A DNA stretch of 64,000 nucleotides from Ceratobasidium sp. AG-K. Its lineage: Eukaryota; Basidiomycota; Agaricomycetes; Cantharellales; Ceratobasidiaceae. The translations under genes were made by a program, and so were the position numbers. Below the pieces are notes generated by a model. It was not told the origin of the DNA. It made no database searches and saw only the letters and a program-made list of their open reading frames with translations. The DNA is taken from NCBI GenBank assembly GCA_037039685.1, contig JAWNGF010000001.1, positions 5,394,001 through 5,458,000 of the forward strand, given 5' to 3'. Of the stretch, positions 57,387 through 64,000 are shown one piece after another (position 1 is the stretch's first letter; every line of letters begins with the position of its first letter).

Positions 57387-58719
57387 ATGTCCGAATCTGT
57401 CTTTCCCCCGCCAGAGGTACCGGGATTTCACGTAAACCCTGCGTCAATGCTCCCGAAACGGTCCCGTGTGCAGACGTTTCCGTCGTCAAATCGAGGGTAC
57501 GAGGACCTTGGCCAGTCGCGCGCGTCGGTTTCATCCGAGTGGGGCACTTGGGATAGCGACTTGAGTTCGTCCATGACTTCCAACGGACGCTCTGGGTCGA
57601 TGTATAGCGAGGGCTCAACTACTGGCGGAAGTAGGACGCCTATTGCCAGTCCGAGTGTGGTTCGGCATAATGTGCCTAAACCGCCTGTCAAACTACCACC
57701 CTCTGCCCCGGCAAGTATCCGCCCCGAGGAAGTGTGGAAAGACTTCATCTCGACCTCGAATGGACGGGACAAGGCTTTCGTACGTACATTGCTCGCTACT
57801 AGGCCTTGACTGACACCCCACAGAAACTCATCCAATACTCGCTCAAGCTATATCTCTTATTCCACGCACGCACATTCGCGCGCCTCAAACGCGACGGCGG
57901 CATCGAACCCAGACTCCGCTCAACCATCTCCGGCTTCTCCCTCGTCCGCAAGTGCCTCATCCTCTTCAACTGGCTTGGACCCCTGCTCCAAATCCTCCAC
58001 CCTGCCTCGGTTCCATTTAGCGAGTCCGACCCGCTCGCGACGAGGAGTACCAAACCCCGTCCACTGATGCACAGATTCCTACACGCCTCTCCACCCGTCT
58101 TGCTCGAACTCTTCAACTCGATCTCGGATGATATCTATACGTTCAGCCGGTTGGGGCTGGTGGGTAAAAAAGTCGGGAGCCGAGCCGAAAGGGTATCGAA
58201 TTGGTTGTGGTTGTTGAGCACCCTTGCTGGGTTGGTCGAGGTCGGTGCGGATAGGAGTTTGGTCCAGAATATGATTGTCGAACGTGAGTCCTGCCTGTTG
58301 TACGAGGTCTTGGCTAACGATGAGTAGACGAGCGACGCGTGTACAATGATCAAATGGAGCTCAACCCCAAACACGTGCATGATAGCACGCTTGCTGCGCT
58401 CGAGCAGGACGAAGACGACCTCGAGACGCTCAAGAGTCGGTACAAGTGGCTTCAAGTCTCGCGCGCCAAGTTGTTGTGCGATCTTGTGTTCGTTTGTAAG
58501 TCATCCCTTCACGTCTTTAGGCAGCAGCTGATGCATCGAAGCGTACGACGTGTTTCATTTCAAAACGGTGCGCGAGCCGGCTATGGCGCTGTCCGGCCTC
58601 GCCTCGGCGGTTCTCAGGTGAGTGCGCCGTCCTAATTTGGACCATGTCTAACGCCTTGCAGCTCGACGAAAATCTACGACAAGCACTATAACGCATTGGC
58701 CAAAAGTGATTCGCACTAG
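57387..58719 (+). CDS. PEX11: Peroxisomal membrane protein PEX11-like
   Basis: A peroxisomal membrane protein that drives elongation and division of peroxisomes. A 130-residue Ser/Pro-rich N-terminus (MSESVFPPPEVPGFHVNPAS) leads to the PEX11 domain: VWKDFISTSNGRDKAFKLIQ, YSLKLYLLFHARTFARLKRD, ISGFSLVRKCLILFNWLGPL, SPPVLLELFNSISDDIYTFS, and AERVSNWLWLLSTLAGLVEV. After an acidic linker, YKWLQVSRAKLLCDLVF, YDVFHFKTVREPAMALSGLA and SAVLSSSTKIYDKHYN close the domain. Positions of basic amphipathic and membrane segments fit the family. The long N-terminal extension matches the fungal PEX11C-like group. Five introns. The end is ALAKSDSH. Confidence 0.85.
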
Positions 58720-58846
58720 CGCTCGATCCTGTTCTTCTAGGTACATATGTATGCACGTTCTCGACTTTGATATACACCGGGACTTGGGTTGAAATTTTAT
58801 TTCGTGGGTTACTTCCAGAATAAGAACCAGGACTTGGATGTCCCAC

Positions 58847-59154
58847 TCATAGGGGCACTGGTAGAATTCGCGAGGAAGTAGGAACCGGATTTAATCGCGC
58901 TTTCCTGAGCGACTCGAGTTCTTGTTCGAGAGACATGATCTGCGCTTTAGTTTCTAGAACAAATTTTTCATGCGCGAGTTTCGACTGAGCCAATTTCAGC
59001 CCCTATCCAAACCTTTCTATCAGAGCACATAGAACAAAGTGAGCGACGCACCATGTACACAGCCGACGCAATCAGAAACACCGGACCCATCGCCGGGAGA
59101 GTATCACGATAAAACAATGCATGTGTAGAAGGCGTTTTCGCACTAGTCGACATT
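58847..59154 (-). CDS. Mini protein with one membrane segment and coiled coil (~85 aa)
   Basis: Two exons join across a GTGCGT...GATAG intron (about 58997-59060) into MSTSAKTPSTHALFYRDTLP, AMGPVFLIASAVYMGLKLAQ and SKLAHEKFVLETKAQIMSLE, then QELESLRKARLNPVPTSSRI and LPVPL. A single membrane segment (GPVFLIASAVYM) is followed by a charged heptad-like helix (KLAHEKFVLETKAQIMSLEQELESL) that could form a coiled coil. Size and plan recall small subunits or assembly factors of mitochondrial inner-membrane complexes, but I know no match. The clean splice and codon use support a real gene. It lies 128 bases from the end of PEX11, transcribed the other way. Confidence 0.6.
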
Positions 59155-59558
59155 CGTCGGAATGGGTGGCGGATCATCCTATCACTCGGGTTATCATCCT
59201 GCAATCCGTTTTCTAGTTTCTTACTTGTGACCGGTTGGATAACGAGTGGCTCGAGCACACGTGACAAGGAGAAGCAGGTCAAGCGCCACGACGATCAGTT
59301 TATGACACAATTATGGATAATAAAAAGTCTAGTTCGGTAGAGACGGTGTTCCTATGCGACCGTTTCATTCATTTACGCCATGTGAAATACAGCGAGGTGG
59401 CTTCCCCCATCACACATTTACAAAACGCATCACAAGGGGATGTTGCTACACGACGATCACCATTCATAAATCCTGTTATTGCAGCCTCAATAATGGGCGG
59501 GCCGGGTCTCTGTCCGCGGACCCGGAGTTCCGCCTACCAATTTAACAAAATAACCTGG
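59155..59558. other. Intergenic region
   Basis: About 400 bases between two minus-strand genes: promoter of the mini protein and 3' UTR of the orphan. A plus-strand frame that crosses here is antisense to the orphan gene and is not supported. Confidence 0.4.
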
Positions 59559-60211
59559 TCATGGAGTAGCTTCTTCTCGGTGGCGGAGTACGTCGGCGCG
59601 GGAAGCTCGATGTTTGGGCGGGGGATGGATTTGGGTATTTTGAACTTTGGTAAATTTGATAACGGGGACTCGCCCATAATTTTGTGCCTGCGGCGACCGA
59701 GTGTTAACTTTGTGCAATGGTCACACGGGCGTACTTACGAATATACCGAGCCCCATTACTTTATCGCCTTTGAGCTTACACAGGACGATATCGTGATCTT
59801 CACTGGCGGTCTTGGGATCTTCTTTAAGCGTAATGGTGACCTTGTCACTGTCCTTGTCAACGTATTCAATAAGGACTTTACCCGAGGCGACGCTGGGATG
59901 TAGCAGAACAGAAGAATGTTCACGGTGAATTGAGAAATCGAGGGTAGTCGTACTGCCTTCATACGGGATACATTCGGTGGGCGGTGGGCGACACTATACC
60001 ACGAAACGGTTAGTGAATGCGTGTATAGTCTAGTGGACAGGCCTACAAAGATTCCAAATAAGCCTTGCCCGATAAAGGCAAGAGCCACCGCAGCAACAAG
60101 AAAATGTAGAGCACGGCGACGGACACGCTTCGGCCTTGTGTTTTCACCCGTCCCCGCATTTAGGGGTTGGTACTCGGAGGCTGTGGTACTCTCGTGGTCA
60201 TTGTGCTTCAT
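59559..60211 (-). CDS. Orphan type II membrane protein, tandem copy A
   Basis: A protein of about 180 residues. The start at 60211 (MKHNDHESTTASEYQPLNAG) opens a short polar tail and a basic cluster (RPKRVRRRALHF); then one membrane helix (LVAAVALAFIGQGLFGIFVG). After an intron the outer part reads CRPPPTECIPYEGSTTTLDF, SIHREHSSVLLHPSVASGKV, LIEYVDKDSDKVTITLKEDP and EDHDIVLCKLKGDKVMGLGI. A final exon (AQNYGRVPVIKFTKVQNTQI) ends at TGA 59559-59561. Basic residues before the helix predict an N-in topology. The outer domain has a beta-rich pattern. No known family is recognised; it is clearly homologous to the next gene in order of segments and intron positions. Confidence 0.72.
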
Positions 60212-60994
60212 CCTGCGGTACTGGGCTGGTAGGGATGTCACGAAAGGGCAAGTACGATAGGAGAACTGGCGTTGGGGCCAAGCGTTGGCTCTGAGTGTCT
60301 ATATATGCGTTGTGTGGTCATGGGACACGTATACGTGGCGGCGCTACGATCTGCTGTGATATAGATATGTACGCATGTAGTTAGCTAGTGGCCTGCGGAA
60401 CCTGGCTTGCGCTGATCGATAGTGCTGCGCGGGGTTATCTTGACATGATACGGTCCAATAATCAACGGCATGAACCAGTCCCCTTGTAGATTTCTATTAG
60501 ACTCGGGGTGATCGAGGCGATAAAGCACATTTTTAAAGACGCACACAGTAGCTTGCAGTGCGACCTGTTGCCAAGGACGTCCAACGATGAGGCTAGGGTG
60601 GTTATTCGGTTAGGAGCTTTCAGTATCCCGGCTAGTGTACTAGTGCACTAACATGCTGAATAGTATATGTGATGTCGGCTTGAAGACATCGGTTTCCCGC
60701 TTGGGTTATGGCTAGGCGAGGCTGTGATGAGTGTGGGTACAATCTGAGCCTTGGGTCGATTGAAGATACCAACCCACCGAGCCCCGCAATTTGCTTTCTC
60801 AACGTAGGAAGCTGAAATCGCGGTAGACGCAGAGGCCGGGAAGTGGATGCGAGACTATCGTCACTATTTTTTATTAAAAAAGGAATGTTATTTCCGAGCC
60901 TTTATATTACATGACACGCATATACACGAACAGTCACAAGACGAGGTCATGACGACACCATGACTACACAACAATTGGTACTACGAATATTTGA
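60212..60994. other. Spacer between the orphan tandem pair
   Basis: About 780 bases. A TATA-like CTATATATG near 60299 lies about 90 bases upstream of copy A. No gene is seen. Confidence 0.45.
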
Positions 60995-61752
60995 TCAATC
61001 GTACTTTCCGGCATCAAGCTGCGCAAAGCTGGCTTTCTTGGAGTTCCACACGCCGGCCCACTTCAAGAACCCGGCGAAGGAGCAGCCGTGGCGAGGAGGG
61101 AGGAGGGTAACGCTTGTGAGTGGGCCCGAACTGGGGATTTCAACCTTGGCCGACTTGATGAAAGGAACCAATGATTGATCCTTCTTGTGTGCCTAATAGT
61201 AACGTGGGCGTTAGCCAACATATGATGACACCTTGCGGGTACACTTACGAAAATGCCGAGACCAGTAACTTTGCCACCCTTGAGAGTGCACAGGCGGATC
61301 TCGACCTCCTCATCGTCGTCGAATTTAGAGTCATCGTCTTCGAGAGTAACGGTAACCGTTTTGCTATCCTCGCCGGAGTGGGTCACGAGGACGTCGCCAG
61401 ACGAGACGCTCGAGTGGAGAATGACGGAGGACTTTGGGTAGAAGATTGGGAGGTTGACGGTGGTGGTACCGCCTTCATAAGGAACGCACTCGACATGTCC
61501 CCTGGTATACTGTGGAGTGGAAAATTTAGACAAGTTATAGGGAAAATGGTGGGAGCTTACGAAGTATGCGAATACACCATGGCCAACAAAGATGAAAGCC
61601 ACCGCAGCAAAGAGCCAGAGACAGATGCGACGACGGATGCGCCTACGCTTAGCCTTCTCGTCTAAGCCAACAATCAAGACCTGTTCCTCGGATCCAGGGA
61701 CAGTCTCGTAGCCATTACGTTTGGCGTAGCAGCGCTTGCTGAACAGGGGCAT
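60995..61752 (-). CDS. Orphan type II membrane protein, tandem copy B
   Basis: About 215 residues. The start is MPLFSKRCYAKRNGYETVPG, followed by a basic cluster (DEKAKRRRIRRRICLW) and one membrane helix (LFAAVAFIFVGHGVFAYFVS). The outer part reads GHVECVPYEGGTTTVNLPIF, YPKSSVILHSSVSSGDVLVT, HSGEDSKTVTVTLEDDDSKF and EEVEIRLCTLKGGKVTGLGI. The last exon reads AHKKDQSLVPFIKSAKVEIP and ends LDAGKYD. Shared landmarks with copy A are EC-x-PYEG-x-TTT, the Ser-Ser-Val-hx-L-H-x-S-V strand, LC-x-LKG-x-KV-x-GLGIF and the position of the two introns. The longer reading through the second intron is not real. No function can be given. Confidence 0.74.
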
Positions 61753-62125
61753 GTCGATGGCTAAAAGTGGGGTTCGCTGTGGTTGATTGTAGAACTGAGA
61801 TGGGGGACAGGCCTTTAATACATGGATTAATGTATTACGCAGTCAGGGGACGCGTACATACGGCAGTGTTTTGATTTACTGCGATCTAGAGACTTGCGTA
61901 CGCACCTGGCCGAACGGCTTGCGGGATCTGGGTTGCGCCGATCGGTGGTTCTACACAGCACCTGCTTCACGTGATCCAGGAGATGATCGGAGACCAGATG
62001 GTGGCGGTGTCCAATTCGGAGAGCAATTCGGAGAGCGATTCGGAAATCAAGCACGCCATTGTTGGTCAACGGTCGGATTTAAGGACTTTTAGTGGTGCTG
62101 TTTTTTCATCTCTTCACCATCTAGT
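61753..62125. other. Divergent promoter region: orphan B and MET10
   Basis: About 370 bases. A short direct repeat (TTCGGAGAGCAA / TTCGGAGAGCGA) occurs near 62015-62045. Confidence 0.45.
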
Positions 62126-64000
62126 ATGTCTGGAGTGTCCACCCCCCTCAGCAGCTCGTCGACGCTCACCAATTCTCTGAGCGTGCCTGCGTCGCCCAAG
62201 GCCCGAAAGGCAACGCCCGACGGCCATGAATCTGCCTCTCCTCTGACCCCGGCTAGTACATCTCTAACCGGACCCGTCGCATATACTATCGAGGCTCTCG
62301 CATCTCAGCACAGCGGAACCGTTGTTGTTTTCGACCTTGCGGAGCAAGCTGGTTTCGGTGCACGAACTGCCCGATGGGCCGACGAAGACTCGGGCGTCAA
62401 GCTCGTTCGCTCACAAACCCGAGCTGGTGCCGGTCTTGGGCTCGCCGGCCGACTTAGCGAAGGGACTAGCGCTGACGGGGCTCGTCCGACTGGCGGAGTG
62501 GTCACAGCATTCACTACTCCCGAGGGGCTTGCTCAGATGGTCCCCGCCCTATCTACTCTCCCCATCCTTCCCCCGCGGGCCGATTAGTTATCCAAGTCGC
62601 GGCTGTTACTCCCAACCAAAACCTCGAGTTGACGCCCACACTCGCCCCCGTAGCTCAGGCCCTGGTATCTCTAGGAACCAACTTTACAGTGCTCATCTCG
62701 TCCAATGCGCAAGAGGCGGCCGACTTTGCAGCGCTCTCCTACTCGCTCTCCACCCACGTTGTTCACATTTTCGACCACTCTGGAGCCGCTCGCGAGACTG
62801 GCAAGTCCACCTTCCCACACGTCGCAAATTCCGCTTCTACTTTGAGCGAGATCGCCGAATTTAATTCATTTGCATATACTGGTAGTGAAGATGCCGAGGT
62901 TGCCCTCGTATTGCTCAATGGGCCTCTAGCCGCCCTCGCGCGTCTGCTCGCGTCCGCACCCCAGGCCTTGGTGTTGTGTCGGTGCGTGCACTTCGCCCAT
63001 GGGATACGGATGCCCTCCGTGCTGCTGTTCCCGCTTCGGTCAAGAAAATCCACATCATCGAGGAACTCCCTAACGGTTCCGGCTCTGGACCTCTCTTTGG
63101 CGATGTCTTGACCTCTGGACTGGCTGGCGTATCTATCCGCGCCCACCGGGTCCACACAAGGCAATCCGAGACATTCCATACCTCCACGAGCGCGTTTGCA
63201 GATTTCGTCACTGAAATTACCTCGCTCGCCTCTGGACTCGGTGACGCAGTCAAATACAAAAACCTGGCATTCCTTTCTACTCCAGCCTCGCCTTCATTGG
63301 TGCACCTACCTCAAGTAACCGCCACACGTTCCTTACACAAGGGGGGCCGATCGCAGCTCGCTTGCTCTCTACGTACGATGCCTTTGCCTCCTCCCAAGGC
63401 GCCAGCATTTCTCGACTTGTCCTCTCTCCCGGTTCCGATGCACACTTGTCTAGCGCCCCAGTTCACGAGTATTTCGAGCCTAGAGCAGCAAGTCGATTGC
63501 CTGACGATCGTCGATCCCACCTTGCTTGCTTCCCATCACACTTCCAATCTCGTCAAGAATGGTGCTCCCATGCTCGTCCTTGCTAGCGGCGGAGCCCCAG
63601 AAGTTGCTTCCCGCCTCCCGCGTGCGACTGTGTAGAAGATATCCATGCTCGCGGCATCCGTGTCTATACGTTCGACGTTGATCAAGCCGTGGCCGAGATT
63701 GGAAACAACGCTTCGGACCTGTCCTTGTTGAAGACTGCGCTCGCCCACCTCACGCTCCTTCGCATTTACTTGGGCGGCTCGGCTACCGCAGCCTCTGTAC
63801 AGACCCTTGCGGCTAGGCTTTACGGAGAGGCTATTGCGAATGTCCAAACTGTTTTGGTTTGTGATACTGCCTGGAGGGGTTTGGTTGGTGTAGAGGTTCC
63901 AACTCCAGAGCCGTTGGCCGAGGACGCACCACTACCCAAGAGGCTCGCCACCTTTGCGTTCAATGCCCTTTCGCTTGGCGATCCTGCCTATGACGGTCGC
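62126..64000 (+). CDS. MET10: Sulfite reductase flavoprotein alpha subunit (MET10), 5' part, with frameshifts
   Basis: The alpha subunit of NADPH sulfite reductase passes electrons from NADPH through FAD and FMN to the Met5 hemoprotein, reducing sulfite to sulfide for methionine and cysteine. The window holds the N-terminal pyruvate-ferredoxin-oxidoreductase-like domain and stops before the FAD/NADPH part. Landmarks are MSGVSTPLSSSSTLTNSLSV, GPVAYTIEALASQHSGTVVV, TRAGAGLGLAGRL, LAPVAQALVSLGTNFTVLIS, VSVRALRPWDTDALRAAVPA, SVKKIHIIEELPNGSGSGPL and FIGAPTSSNRHTFLTQGGPI. The text jumps frame at about 62583, 62969, 63267, 63480 and 63634, each at a single point with no room for an intron. Either the gene is decaying or the assembly has indel errors. 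The Met10 identity rests on the RAGAGL and domain order, not on a search. Confidence 0.75.

Noticed and set aside
59313..59903. 196-codon plus-strand open frame
   Set aside because: It lies antisense to the orphan copy A, whose exons and homology to copy B explain the sequence. The plus frame has no motif.

Overview
This is a window of fungal nuclear DNA, most likely from a basidiomycete of the class Agaricomycetes. Genes are broken by many short introns (roughly 45-70 bases, GT or occasionally GC at the donor, branch-rich AG acceptors), intergenic gaps are mostly 0.3-1.2 kb, and genes lie on both strands. The protein families are typical of Agaricomycetes. The small secreted and membrane families, and the habit of tandem duplication, remind me of Rhizoctonia/Ceratobasidium (Cantharellales), but that assignment is inference.

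Left third (1-25 kb): the 3' part of an SDE3/MOV10-type RNA helicase; a long universal-stress-protein gene; a small secreted multi-membrane orphan; eIF3e; a locus where the start of an MPDU1-like gene is joined to the end of a PIG-S (GPI transamidase) gene; a CBS-domain Sds23-like regulator; a 14-TM-type MFS transporter; two tandem secreted PEBP-like genes with a duplicated promoter block, the second carrying a His-Asp repeat; a trypsin-fold protease; an Mn/Fe-type cation diffusion facilitator; and a Ctr copper transporter.

Middle (25-46 kb): a mitochondrial branched-chain aminotransferase with a GC-AG intron; two tandem SGNH-hydrolase genes of type II membrane topology; a second MFS transporter; an almost perfect 705-bp inverted repeat around a 216-bp spacer; a copper-fist transcription factor whose first coding exon is only the ATG; a UBE2W-type ubiquitin-conjugating enzyme; a His/Gly/Pro-rich frameshifted ORF; a 1-Cys peroxiredoxin; a Tctex-type dynein light chain; and an LHPP-like HAD phosphatase.

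Right third (46-64 kb): a TVP38/VTT membrane protein; an HSF-type transcription factor; a poorly resolved stretch; an Fpk1/Nrc-2 type AGC kinase with a 20-bp tandem repeat over its stop codon; PEX11; a mini membrane/coiled-coil protein; two tandem orphan type II membrane proteins; and the start of MET10 (sulfite reductase flavoprotein), which is interrupted by at least five point frameshifts.

Themes: metal handling recurs (CDF, Ctr, copper-fist factor, His-rich proteins), tandem duplication recurs (PEBP, SGNH, orphan type II proteins), and several genes carry one-base indels, some in G runs, which could be real decay or assembly error. I found no CRISPR array, no rRNA, and no tRNA that I could support. 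Nothing here is a clear new multi-gene system. The best candidates for novelty are the long inverted repeat, the MPDU1/PIG-S junction and the orphan tandem families. Exon limits below come from reading splice sites by eye; gene spans include introns.
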